Shown in pieces: positions 48,819 to 59,110 of a stretch of DNA of 64,000 nt. A model generated the notes under the pieces. That model saw nothing but the letters and a program-made list of their open reading frames with translations, did no database searches and was not told the origin of the DNA. The DNA lies in assembly GCA_963555705.1 (NCBI GenBank), contig OY743187.1:9190133-9254132 (forward strand). The letters run 5' to 3'. Every line of letters starts with the position of its first letter. Positions within the stretch are counted from its first letter, which is position 1. A program made the translations under genes and the position numbers. This DNA is from Ligustrum vulgare (Eukaryota > Streptophyta > Magnoliopsida > Lamiales > Oleaceae).

Positions 48819-50156
48819 ATGAATGAAGAGTTAAATTTGCTTATAGAAAATTTTGACCAGTTAAGTATAGAAAATTTTAATGAATACCAAGTCTTAATGA
48901 ATACTGAAGGAGCACCTAACCCTGTTTCAATTGGAACTTCCAAACAAGAATTACCAGATCCAGATGAAAGTTATGCACCCTTATATAGTAAACCACACCG
49001 ACAATATTATGATAGAGTCAGAAATAGACAACCACCTAGAGGGAATAAATATAAAGATAGGTTTGAACCAAATAATAATTATGATAAACCTATTAATCAC
49101 GGAGGAACAAAATTAAATTTAGATTGTAACATAGATACTAAAAAAGTCTTATTAACTTGGGCAGATTCAATGATACTATTCTTTTTATACAATAAAGATG
49201 ATACATGGGAAAATACTGATAGAATGATAAATTTTTTAGTAGCATCTTTTGAAGGACATGTTAGAAATTGGTGGGAAGAAATAAGCAGTGATACAAAAGC
49301 ATTAATAAGAAGAAATGTACAGACAGAACTAATAAAATCAGATAGAAAAGGAATAGAAAAGATAGTACATTATATTGTGGATGAATTTTTTGGAGAAAAT
49401 TGGATAAGTAATTCTGAAGGAGAATCAATAAGAGAAAAAGATAATGCAAGAATAAGATTAATAAATTTAACAATATGTGATATGTGTAAAATCAAAGAAT
49501 ACACTTGTGACTTTAAAGAATATTAGTATGTCCAATTCTATAGTAATGAAAATCAAGAAGTATATAGAGATATGTATTACAATAAATTACCAGGTTCATG
49601 GGGAATATACTTTAAAATAGAATTTGAAAAATTTATTAGAGATAACCCTGGAACACCTAGAACATTAGGATTAAGGATAAAATTCCTATTTGAAAGATTG
49701 GCATATATATGTCAACAAAGACAATTATTAAATAAATCAGGAAAACTAACTAGAATATGTTGTGAAGATATGTAAAAACCTACCCAATGTGGATGTAACC
49801 CTGAAAGAAGAAAATATAATAAAAGAAAATATAAAAATAGAAAGTTTAAAAATTTCAGAAATTTCAGAAAAATATATATAAAACCTAAGAGGAGATATTA
49901 CAAAAGAAGATATAATCCAAATAAAAAACAGAAAAATAAAACTTATAAGAAAGATAAAAATCAATGCAAATGTTGGGATTGTGGAGAAATGAGACATATA
50001 AGCCCTGATTGTAACAAAAAGAAAGTTAAAATATTACAAAATGAATATCTAGAAATAGAAAGTGAACTAAGTGAAATATCAGATATTGAAGAATACTATG
50101 ATCAAGAAGTCTATATAAGTGAAACAGATTCAGAAAGTAATGAATCAGAATCATAA
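48819..50156 (+). pseudogene. Caulimovirid coat protein gene with two premature stops
   Basis: 445 codons in one frame. An acidic N-terminus leads to a capsid core with LLTWADSMILFF and FEGHVRNWWEE. The C-terminal part has a Lys/Arg-rich tract and a CCHC zinc knuckle (CWDCGEMRHISPDC, ~49,973-50,014), then an acidic tail. Structural protein of the virion; the knuckle binds viral RNA during packaging. In-frame stops at 49524-49526 (TAG) and 49773-49775 (TAA) break the gene. The end overlaps the movement protein start by 17 nt. I preferred ATG 48819 over a TTG further upstream. Confidence 0.85.
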
Positions 50157-51078
50157 TAAAGAAATAGAAGAAATAGAAACAAATAAGAACATAGATAAAC
50201 AAGAATATGAAGGAATAGAAGGTTATGAATTAAAAGTAACTTTTGATAATAATAAGTTCAGAAAAATACAAAAATTATCTTTAGATTTGAAAATAGGAAG
50301 ATGGAAAATATTAGACAGAATATGGAAAAGAGAAAAAGTAGCAATAAATGAATATCATAAAATTGAAAGGGCAATAGATGTTAGAACCATTCAAGGAACA
50401 CACAAATTAAATCTTTTAACAAAAAATACAGTTACAGAATTATTAACAAAGATCAATAGAAAACAAAGTGAAAAGATTCAATATGTTTACTTAGCAGGTA
50501 TCCAAATAATGTTTAAATCTCTGTTTAGAGAAGGATTAGATTCGCCTTTGACCGTAAGTTTACATGATGGAAGAATTATAAATTTAAAAGACAGTCATTT
50601 AGGAACAGTAGAAGGAAATCTAACATATAAGAAACTAATATTTACATGTTATCCAAAATATTGTATATCATTAAAAGATAGAAATTTTAATGAAGTTTAA
50701 GGACTACATTTCAAATTACATAAAGATGATATAATGGAACCAGAAGATAAAATTATGACTATAGAATACAGGGCATTATACACATTTACTAATTCTAATT
50801 ATGGAAACATTTATTCTAAAAAACCATATATTGAAATTCATAAAGAATGTAAAGATTTTTGTAAAGCTGTAGAACCAGATAAACAAATAAGTTTAGTTCC
50901 AAGAAACTATGAATTTACTATAACAAAAAATAAACCAGAAATCATAGAGTTACGAGAAGAAGAATACCCTAATAATAACATAACATTTGAAGATGACAGA
51001 TTAATTAGGAGATCAGCAAGTTTACCTAATAGAAAACAATTAGGAGAAACTAGTAATACAAAAGAAAATAAAACTTAA
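50140..51078 (+). pseudogene. Caulimovirid movement protein gene with one premature stop
   Basis: 30K-superfamily movement protein (Pfam PF01107 type), which modifies plasmodesmata for cell-to-cell spread. 312 codons in one frame from ATG 50140. Recognised by the central region with LGTVEGNLTYKKL and FTCYPKYCISLKD, followed after the break by IEYRALYTFTNSNYG. One in-frame stop at 50698-50700 (TAA) cuts it after about 186 codons. It overlaps the coat gene at its start and is followed after 16 nt by the first retropepsin-like domain. Confidence 0.8.
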
Positions 51079-51094
51079 TAGAAATGCTGGAAAT

Positions 51095-51464
51095 ATGAAA
51101 ATAGAAGGTGAATATTTTAATGGAATAGAACATATAAAATGATCGAATATATTAATTGACACAGGAGCTAGTGAATGTCATATAGCTTCAAATAGAAATA
51201 AATGACTAATATCTCATATAACTGATCCATATAGATATATAAATTTTGATGGACAAGTACATATGACTGAACTTGAAGTAAAAGTACCAATAAAAATAGG
51301 AGGAATAAATCTCCTAGTACCATGTCATGTAGATAGTAATATGGTAAATCCTCATGTATAATAGAATGAGCTTTCTAGATGGACTAGAAGATTATAGTAT
51401 AAAACGTGAAGGATTATATATAACTCATAATGGTCAAACTATACTATGCAGAAAAGCTGAATAA
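51095..51464 (+). pseudogene. Retropepsin-like domain 1 (DTGA), broken
   Basis: In the frame of ATG 51095 an aspartic-protease active-site pattern ILIDTGASECHIAS occurs (D at 51158-51160), followed by beta-strand-like alternation. A FLDGLEDY segment then comes in another frame, ending at TAA 51462-51464, right before the ATG of domain 2. In-frame TGA at 51140 and 51203, then TAA at 51359 with a frame change, disable it. Its DTGAS.C.AS motif looks like the usual caulimovirid protease, yet a second complete retropepsin pattern follows within 400 bp. Confidence 0.65.
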
Positions 51465-53369
51465 ATGAATAACCAAATAAGTTTTCCATTAGCCGTTTAT
51501 ATACAAGTTACAATTGTTGAAACAAATATAACAATCTGTGCATTAATTGACACGGGAAGTGATATAACAATATTCAAAAGTTTCTTAATAAAATCATGGA
51601 ATACTAATGGAAAGATAAAAATTACAGGAGTAACAGGAGAGAGTACTCATATAATTAATAGTACTGACAAAATTGACATAATACTTGGAAGTAAGCAAAT
51701 AGTTGTAAATAAAATATATAATTATAACAAATTGGAATGTGATATATTACTAGGAAATGACTTTATACAACAATTTTAATATTATAAACAAAATAATTAC
51801 ATGATAATGTTACAAACACCTTGTGCACATTTACTGAAAATACCAAGAGAATTTCGACCTTACAGAATTCAGCCAACACAGCGTGGTGATAAATGGGAGA
51901 AAAAACCAATTACACAAAATGAAATAAAAAATAAAAGAATAATGTATAAAAAAGTTTTAAAAACGAATATACAAACTAACATGGAAAAAAACATTGATCA
52001 ACTAGAAAAAATTTGTGGAGAGAATCCATTACTATTTTGGAAACCACATCATCCAAAAGCTAAAATAGAATTAACAGAAAATGTTATTATAAGAGTTAGA
52101 CCAATGATGTATACCATACAAGATACACAAGAGTTTAAAACTCAGATAAAAGAATTACTTAACCAAAAATTAATCAGACCTAGTAATGGACTACATAGTA
52201 GTCCAGCTTTTATGGTCATGAAACATTCTGAACAAAAAAGAGGAAAAGTTAGAATGGTGATAAATTATAAAGAATTAAACAAATATACTAAATTTGATGG
52301 ACACTTTTTACCAAATAAAGAGGTACTAATAAATCTTGCAAAAGGAAAACAATATTATTCCAAATTTGATTGCAAATCAGGATTTTAGCAAGTAAAAATG
52401 GAAGAAGATAGTATTCAATATACAGCATTTAGTACACCCCAAGGTAAGTATGAATGGATGGTTATACCATTTGATTTAAAAAATGCACCACAAATATATC
52501 AAAGAAGAATGGATAACATATTTAGAAAATTTAATGAATTATTAATTGTTTATGTCGATGATATATTAATATGTTCTAATAATAGAAAAGAACATAGAAA
52601 TCATTTAATTAAATTTATAAATGAATGCAAAAAAGAAGGAATTGTTCTTTCAAAAAATAAAGCTATAATAGAAAAACAAGAAATTGATTTTCTTGGATTA
52701 TCAATAGATAAAAGGGGGATAAAATTACAAACCCATATATCTAAGAAAATAGAAAGTTTTCCAGAAAAATTAGAATCAAAAGAACAAATACAAACATTTT
52801 TAGGATGTTTAAATTATGCAGAAGGATTTATTGAAAATCTATCAAAAAAGAGATATAAAATTCAAATTTTACTCAGGAAAACAAATACCAAAGGATGGAG
52901 TGATGAACACACAGAAATTGTCAAATCACTAAAAGAAGAATGTAAAAATTTTCCAAAATTAAGATTACCAGATGAAAAAGATAATCTGATAGTTAATACT
53001 GATGCCTCGGATAAGTATTGGGCAGCAATATTAAAAATAGATCTTAATGAAATTTGTAGATACTAAAGTGGAACGTTTAATCAAGCAGAAATAAATTATA
53101 CTACTCATGAGAAAGAACTGTTAGCAATCATCAAAGGAATAAAGAAGTTTTCATTGTTTTTGTTATCTAAGAAATTCATTGTTGAAACTGATAATTCTCA
53201 AGTTGCAGGTTTAGTAAAAAATAAATTACCACCGGAACCTCAATATAGAAGGCTCCATAGATGGCAAGCCTATTTGACATTTTATAATTTTGATATAGTT
53301 CATATTAAAGGTGTTAATAATTATCTTGCGGACTTTTTAAGCAGGAATATTGAATTTGCAGATGGATAA
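51465..53369 (+). pseudogene. Caulimovirid polymerase: protease 2, RT, RNase H, with stops
   Basis: A single frame of 634 codons. An aspartic protease with ALIDTGSDITIF and later DILLGNDF is at 51,465-51,780. Reverse transcriptase follows with the YVDD catalytic box at 52551-52562 and FLGLSIDKRGIKL. RNase H has NTDASDKYW, THEKELLAI and ETDNSQ. Together these would cleave the polyprotein and copy pregenomic RNA into DNA. In-frame stops at 51777 (TAA), 52386 (TAG) and 53064 (TAA) make it non-functional; no frameshift is seen. Integrase is absent, as expected for pararetroviruses. The end overlaps the next ORF by 8 nt. Confidence 0.9.
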
Positions 53370-54330
53370 TATCAAAAAATCCCTGATAGACGCCAAAAAG
53401 CGAATGAACTTCCTCATGGAGGAAGCTGAAGATATAAATCTTAGAATTGAACAACTTGCAGAAACTCTCCAAGGAAGTTTCAAGCAATTGATGGAAATCT
53501 CAACATTTCATCACAATTATACTAAAGAATTGAGCGATAACATAATTGAGATTGAATCTCAATTTGAATCGTTGATTACCAAACAGGCTGATACCAAATA
53601 TGTTATATCAAAAATACAAATAGGTACATCTTCTGGAAGCAGTGGTGGACCAATAATTAAAAGAGATGAACCAAATCCCAAAAAAGTTGTTATAAATGAA
53701 GACAGTCCTCGAAAAATCACAATCAATGCCATAGATGAACATACAAGGGTAGTCAGGATTCGTGCTGAAGAGGAAGATGATTCCCATTTTTTACCAAAAG
53801 AAAACGAATATAAAACTACTGTTGAAGTTATATATGAACTTCAAGAATGTGATTGCTATTACATTTCGTCTGGAGACCATGTATATCCACGATTGATCGT
53901 TACTCAGGGAGGAGATCCTGTCATGACAAAAATGACAGCTGATTATGGATTCTTGGATCTTATCTATCCAGGAAAAGATCTGAAAGAAATCGAGAAATTT
54001 GATGATTTACTAAAAGGAGAAATTTCAAAGTTTGCTCAAGGAAGATCCATATATTTAAAATTTTATTCAACCAGTCCTGAAATTGATGGAAGAATATATT
54101 ATCCTGCTGAGCATATTATCATGATTGGGTATGTTGCTCGAAATTTTCAAATTGAAGTTGGAAAAAATATCAAGCCAGTACCAAACATTAAAAGATCATG
54201 GTTTAGATCCCGAAGGATGTTGGGAATTAAAGTTCTCTACAACATTTCCAAAAACCTGTATGAGAAAAAATTCAAATGCATATGCCAGTACAATGGATGG
54301 ACCCTACTCACAAATGGAGGAAAAGAATAG
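53362..54330 (+). CDS. Viral 322-residue ORF in transactivator/inclusion-body position
   Basis: Open, undamaged frame from ATG 53362, overlapping the polymerase end. N-terminal ~80 residues are coiled-coil-like (INLRIEQLAETLQGS); then a Ser/Gly linker (GTSSGSSGG) and a mixed alpha/beta C-terminal two thirds (YIYLKF-like, RIYYPAEHIIMIGYV). The position after the polymerase and before the promoter is that of the translational transactivator/viroplasmin of caulimovirids; I do not recognise the sequence family itself, so this role rests on position. It is unusual in being intact while coat, movement and polymerase genes are broken. Codon use is A-rich like the rest, slightly less extreme. Confidence 0.65.
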   Translation: MDNIKKSLIDAKKRMNFLMEEAEDINLRIEQLAETLQGSFKQLMEISTFHHNYTKELSDNIIEIESQFESLITKQADTKYVISKIQIGTSSGSSGGPIIKRDEPNPKKVVINEDSPRKITINAIDEHTRVVRIRAEEEDDSHFLPKENEYKTTVEVIYELQECDCYYISSGDHVYPRLIVTQGGDPVMTKMTADYGFLDLIYPGKDLKEIEKFDDLLKGEISKFAQGRSIYLKFYSTSPEIDGRIYYPAEHIIMIGYVARNFQIEVGKNIKPVPNIKRSWFRSRRMLGIKVLYNISKNLYEKKFKCICQYNGWTLLTNGGKE

Positions 54331-54718
54331 TCAACAATCTTGCAAGAATACATCAATAAATTTGATACTCATCAAATCCATGGAAGCTTTGCCACTTTGC
54401 AAGAGGCGTGCATAGCCAGGAACTGCCCCAAATGCTAAAGGAATTGATGGACATGTGGAAGCCACTTATGGATCTGCTTTATATGCCAACAAGATTGATG
54501 GATAAGTGGAAGCTGTTTAATAGATCTACTTTAATTCAACAATGCAGAACAATGTAGGGGCCATCTCAAAACCAAAAAATAGAAGGATAAGTATCCCTAT
54601 AATATAAGAGTCATGTGATGTAATAAATAATAGAGGGACATGTGTGTCCTTAGGTGAAAAAAGCTGTGAAATTGTTAGATTGATGATGTAAGCAGTGAGT
54701 TAATTGTGTCCAATGTAG

Positions 54719-54853
54719 TATATAAATAGAGGCCTCCAGGCTAGTTGAAAGACAGAACTCTCTTGAGCACTCAGTTTGTGAGAAAGCCAAAAATCTTCTG
54801 TCTTTGAAAAATTCTCATACCAATCCTTTGTCAATCTTCATATTATCAATAAA
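54719..54853 (+). promoter_or_regulatory. Pregenomic RNA promoter (TATA) with downstream poly(A) signal
   Basis: CAAT at 54711-54714, TATATAAATA at 54719-54728, then a leader start, and AATAAA at 54848-54853. A TATA box followed about 120 bp later by AATAAA is the caulimovirid arrangement that yields terminally redundant pregenomic RNA. It lies about 390 bp after the stop of the 322-codon ORF. Confidence 0.75.
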
Positions 54854-55179
54854 ATCCCAATTTACTTATCATATTATGATGAGTTTCTAAATTCTTGTCT
54901 TCTAAATCCTATTTCCAAAAAGAAGATATATTATTAAGAAAACTCCCTACACTCTGTCCTAAAATATTTTCCATCTAAAAAGTTATAAAGTGAAGGCATC
55001 CAGGTTTAGCTAATAACCCGTGAAGGCAGGAAGTCATTGGAGGGTGTGGAGCAAAAACCTATAAGCCTGAAGGTCACTAACAATAGAAGGAAAATACAAA
55101 GGTACTGAGAACAGGAAAAGAGGTTAGTATTCTTAATATATCCATCTTTACGGAATTAGGAGGAAGAAGAGCTTTTAAC
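54854..55179 (+). other. Viral RNA leader-like segment
   Basis: Non-coding stretch with repeated GTGAAGGCA.CCAGG, GTGAAGGCAGGAAG and CTGAAGGTCAC motifs (54,990-55,080) that could form a structured leader. No primer site is found here. Confidence 0.45.
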
Positions 55180-55534
55180 ATGACAGAATTCAGAATTGTT
55201 AAATTTAATTATCAAAACAGTCCTTATAATGATGAATATCATAGCATAATTGAACATTTTTTCATGTATAAACAGTTTACTAGACCAAATAATGAAATAA
55301 AAAAGTTATATCATGTCTATATGCCATGCTTGTTAGCTATCTTTCCAACATTAAAAAGAATATTAGGATTAGAAATTAGAAAATCAATTTTTTTTATTTT
55401 TGGCTTGATAGTGATAATACTAAAATAAATAATGAATTATATTTAGGATATGTGTTTAGTAGTGATAATGATTATGATCCTGTAATAGATTATGACAGTG
55501 ATGGAAGAGATGAATATTTCTTTACCAGTTTTTG
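55180..55534 (+). pseudogene. Viral ORF f, frameshifted
   Basis: Starts at ATG 55180. The frame closes at 55428 after a T-run (55,388-55,400). An acidic reading continues in another frame to a stop at ~55,534 (DNDYDPVIDYDSDGRD), indicating a frame break in the T-run. No recognised domain. The first ORF downstream of the promoter. Confidence 0.45.
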
Positions 55535-55926
55535 AAAATCTTAATATCATGAATAACAGTAATTATATCATGAAAAAACCCAGAACTAAAAGAGGTCCAT
55601 ATAAAGTTCAAAAGCATATCAAAAGCAAAAAAGACATTGAATACGAAAATGAAATTGATAAAATAGGATACCAAGAGCAACTCTACGCATCACAAGAGAT
55701 ATTAAAAAGTTTTAAAGAAAATTTAATAGAAAACTTTGCTAGAGGAACTGTAAGATCTATAATGATACATGATATTCAAGATATAATTGATAAATTAGAA
55801 AAGAGAAAGAAAAATATTTCAAAATATAATATACCATTTGAACCAAGTATAGATATCATAGCTGACATAGACATTATCAATTCTCAAACACTCATAGAAT
55901 TTGAAAAATTATTTGAAACTTTATAA
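55492..55926 (+). CDS. Viral ORF g, 144 residues
   Basis: Open frame overlapping the end of ORF f. A basic patch (KKPRTKRGPYKVQKHIKSKK, ~residues 28-47) precedes a helical acidic/basic C-terminus. The patch could bind nucleic acid or act as a nuclear signal; no family recognised. It precedes the duplicated pair h/i. Confidence 0.5.
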   Translation: MTVMEEMNISLPVFENLNIMNNSNYIMKKPRTKRGPYKVQKHIKSKKDIEYENEIDKIGYQEQLYASQEILKSFKENLIENFARGTVRSIMIHDIQDIIDKLEKRKKNISKYNIPFEPSIDIIADIDIINSQTLIEFEKLFETL

Positions 55927-55948
55927 ATTATTTATCTCTGTGTTTATA

Positions 55949-56167
55949 ATGCCTGGATATACTATTGAAGGATTAGACAATTTGTTAGAAAAAATAATGA
56001 AAAAAATAGATAACATTATATCTCATTTAATAGATATGGATGAATCATCTGAACAATATTATATACTTTCAGAAAATCATGATCAATACATTATAGATTA
56101 TTCTGACATATTAGAAATTAAAATAGATTTAGAAAATAAAATAATGACAAATACAGTCCAAACATAA
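55949..56167 (+). CDS. Viral ORF h, 72 residues, paralogue of ORF i
   Basis: Begins MPGYTIEGLDNLLEK; the rest is helical with an acidic middle and a DQYIIDYSDIL segment. Its stop overlaps the start of ORF i (TAATG at 56,165-56,169). The first 15 residues are identical to ORF i and the rest is aligned and similar, so the two are tandem duplicates. Function unknown. Confidence 0.6.
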   Translation: MPGYTIEGLDNLLEKIMKKIDNIISHLIDMDESSEQYYILSENHDQYIIDYSDILEIKIDLENKIMTNTVQT

Positions 56168-56388
56168 TGCCAGGATATACAATAGAAGGACTAGATAACC
56201 TTTTAGAAAAATTAAAAGATAAAATGGAAGACATTAAATATCAAATGGAAAATGAAAACATATCTTCTGAAGAATATAATAAACTCTTAGAAAAATACGA
56301 ACAATATATTGCAGATTATTGTATTTTATTAGATCAAAGAATGGACTTATACCAGAAAATTTTGTATAATAATTTACCAACACGATAA
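56167..56388 (+). CDS. Viral ORF i, 73 residues, paralogue of ORF h
   Basis: Begins MPGYTIEGLDNLLEK and carries EQYIADYCILLDQRMDLYQK near the end, matching ORF h in order. Predicted all-helical small protein. Couples by TAATG to ORF h and is followed after 3 bp by ORF j. Both copies are open, which suggests they were kept as proteins in the virus. Confidence 0.6.
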   Translation: MPGYTIEGLDNLLEKLKDKMEDIKYQMENENISSEEYNKLLEKYEQYIADYCILLDQRMDLYQKILYNNLPTR

Positions 56389-56391
56389 TCT

Positions 56392-56802
56392 ATGGATACT
56401 TCACAAGCATCAACTTCCAATAACTGTGATAATAAACTATATTTAGATAATAAAGAAATTTCATTCTTATTAGCTATTGCTGGAAAATCTAAAAATATAT
56501 ATTCTGTTGGACAATCTAAATTAAAAGAAATATATGAAGATATTGACTATGCTATCTTAAATAGAATAAAATTTAATTATGTTGAAACAGCAAAAAATAT
56601 AAATATGGTTCATAAAATTATAGAAGAATACGAGGATATAGAAGATGAAGTTTCAGATGGAATAGCATTAGGATATATAACAAAGAAAGAACATCCTAAA
56701 TCTTTTGAGAAATTATCACAATATAGAGTATTTTTAGAAGAACTTAAAAGATTAAAGAATATGAATATAATAGAAAATATTGAATTAAATCAACCTGACT
56801 AA
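56392..56802 (+). CDS. Viral ORF j, 136 residues
   Basis: Open A-rich frame: short polar N-terminus (MDTSQASTSNN), then mostly helical sequence with an acidic segment (EEYEDIEDEVSDG). No recognised domain. It is the last ORF before composition changes at ~56,815; the circular genome would be expected to continue to a primer site, which is not found here. Confidence 0.5.
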   Translation: MDTSQASTSNNCDNKLYLDNKEISFLLAIAGKSKNIYSVGQSKLKEIYEDIDYAILNRIKFNYVETAKNINMVHKIIEEYEDIEDEVSDGIALGYITKKEHPKSFEKLSQYRVFLEELKRLKNMNIIENIELNQPD

Positions 56803-56814
56803 TTCAAGGATATA

Positions 56815-57252
56815 TCTTGCAAATAAAATAATGCAATTCATTAAGGGTAATAAAGAGATTTTACAAAAGAATGGCATTTTGAAAAACTCCACATTTGAAA
56901 AGGCTATTCCAACAAATCTCCCCCAAAACTGATATACTTTCAAAATTTGGAATTTCCTCAATCCAAAACTCCAATTGACGACCCATGTCAATTCCGTCGA
57001 ACCTGGTGGCAGAATCAACGCTGGCGGTCACCATAACCCCCTTCCTCACGAAAATCGATGGAAGAATTTGTCGGATTTTAGCTTGGAGCTGGCACACGTC
57101 GTGGAAATCTAGGCAAGAATTCCGAACGTGGAGAGAGCTTAACTTCAGGCGAAATTTAATGTATATAAATTGAAATTGGTATGGATGAAATCAAATACTA
57201 GAACATTTCACTTGAGGTAAAAGTTTCTATGCATCAAATTCTTCATTACTTA
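56815..57252. other. Spacer with GC-richer unidentified fragment
   Basis: From 56,940 to 57,160 the sequence is GC-richer than both neighbours. The minus strand reads open from 57,097 to 56,861 (starts MCQLQAKIRQILPSIF). It could be a fragment of a plant exon or unknown transposon; I do not recognise it. Confidence 0.3.
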
Positions 57253-57672
57253 GGCCATCTCCAACCCACGTACACTAAATTTTACACTAAATTCTTAATT
57301 TTACACTAAATTTGAATTACAGTTACACTATTCCAGCTTCTCTACTCCAACCCAACAATACTAAATCTTACACCAAATGTACATTATTCATCATTTTCTA
57401 TAATTTTTATTTTTAAGAAAATACAATTTCATTACATTTAATAATTTCGGTAATTAAATAGAAAAAAACGTTTTTATATTTTAATAATTAATATTTTATA
57501 AAATTAATTAATTTAGTAATTAATTTTTTTGAACACTTAAAAATTAATTTTGTCGTAAACAAATTGAAATTCAACTTGTTATTAATTGAAACTTCGAGTA
57601 ACATATTTGAAAATTTAAAACACGGGATATGAAATATGTAGCAATGACACAACTCGAAATAACATAGGAAAT

Positions 57673-59021
57673 TTAGTTTTGGGAGTTGCTATACTCCTCC
57701 CACAAGTGCTCAATCAACGCATTTCTTAGCGCGATGTGTGCTTCCCTGTCCTTAATCTTTCGATGTCGAGCAAGAAACTCTCGAAAGCGTTCATTCTCGT
57801 CCACAGCGACCTCAACCATTGGACTCGGCGCTTCCACATATGCGCCAATTGGTGCACTGAGATCTCGTTCGTCCTCCACTATCATGTTATGCATTATAAT
57901 GCATGCTGTCATTATGTCATGCAACACATTTTTTTTTCCAAGATCGAGCCGGTCCACTGACAATCTTAAACCTTGATTGAAGCACCCCAAATGCGCGTTC
58001 AACGTCTTTTCTACAACTTTCTTGCCTCATTGCAAAATATTTTTTCTTAGGAGTTTGAGGATCATGGATCGTTTGTACAAGTGTTGACCACTTAGGGTAA
58101 ATTCCATCAGCTAAATAGTATCCCATTGTGTATTGTTTTTCCTGTATGACATAATTTGCCGGTGGAGCTATGCCGTCTGCCAAGTCAGAAAATAGATGAG
58201 ACGACTCCAACACATTTATAACGTTGTTTGACCCTGGTAATCCAAAGTGAGCATGTCATATCCAAAGATCATAGTCGGCTACAGCCTTGAGAATTATTGT
58301 AGGGGATCCGCTACGACCTGTATATTGTCCAGCCCATGGAGTGGGACAATTTTTCCATTTCCAATGCATACAATCAAGGCTTCCTAACATACCTGGAAAG
58401 CCACGCTTCACGCTTCTGCCCAATGTACAATAATCTCGCAATATCTTCGGCATTTGGTGCTCGCAGGTATCGTGGTGAAAATACCTCTACAACTGCTCAA
58501 CAGAATCGTTGCAAACTCTTTGTTGCTGTTGACTCACCTATTTTCACGTACTCGTCAGTGACATCTTCTGCAATACTATATGCCAACATCCGCATTGCAG
58601 CCATGATTTTCTGGATAGGGGAAAGACCTAGCCTTCCTAGACCGTCTCGTTTTTGCACGAAATACTCGTTATGACTTTGCACCTCCTGAAGTATACGCAT
58701 GAATAGATTTCGGGACATGCGATGCCGTCGACGGAACCTTTTTTCATCGAACTATGGATTTGCAGAGAAGTAATCGTTCCACAATTGTTGATCTGCAGCT
58801 TCATGATCGCGTTCAATCACAACATGGCCGACAATTGAACCTCTACGAGTTGCATCATTCATTTGGTTCTCAAGTAGACGGGCCCGGCGACGGATGTTGT
58901 TTTGTCGAATGTGAAGCACAATCTCCTCTTGCTCATCAATCTTGTTGATATGTTCAACGTACTCTTCGTCACTATCAGGGTGGGGCATGGTAGACGAGGA
59001 CCCGTCTACATTGAAATTCAT
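57673..59021 (-). pseudogene. Harbinger transposase (DDE_4 nuclease), multiply broken
   Basis: Reads from ATG 59021 leftward: acidic N-terminus (HPDSDEEYVEHI), helical domain (MSRNLFMRILQEV), then a nuclease with catalytic Asp in GSLDCMHWKWKNCP, Asp in LADGIYPKW and Glu in VERAFGVLQSRFK, all three retained, and a C-terminal IMHNMIVEDERD. Lesions: in-frame TAG at 58752-58754; TGA at 58497-58499; a 7-bp tandem duplication at 58403-58416 (ACGCTTC twice on the + strand) that shifts frame; TGA at 58256-58258; and a further shift near the T-run 57929-57937. It would cut and paste the element with ORF1 help; now inactive. Confidence 0.88.
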
Positions 59022-59110
59022 CTTTCTTAAATATTTGATTCAAAGTTGTAGTCTGCATAAGTTATGCTGGCCTATTTATAGATAAGTTTTTGAATAATAA
59101 CATGAAGTGT

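Larger units (their letters stand above)
47154..56802 (+). other. Endogenous caulimovirid (plant pararetrovirus) sequence
   Basis: Integrated remains of a plant DNA pararetrovirus. The + strand is strongly A-rich throughout, unlike its flanks. Order: tRNA-Met primer site, five small ORFs, coat protein with CCHC knuckle, movement protein, a retropepsin-like domain, protease-RT-RNase H, a 322-codon ORF, promoter with poly(A) signal, then five more small ORFs. A movement protein, a separate coat protein and absence of LTRs separate it from Ty3/gypsy. Coat protein ahead of movement protein is as I recall for cavemovirus/solendovirus-like genera; I cannot place the genus. Coat, movement, protease and polymerase regions carry premature stops or shifts, so this copy is not an intact virus. 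Boundaries are approximate; no target duplication was found. Confidence 0.9.

Noticed and set aside
47463..49997. Minus-strand ORFs rich in Phe, Leu and Ile
   Set aside because: Mirror images of the A-rich viral coding strand; hydrophobic by composition only.
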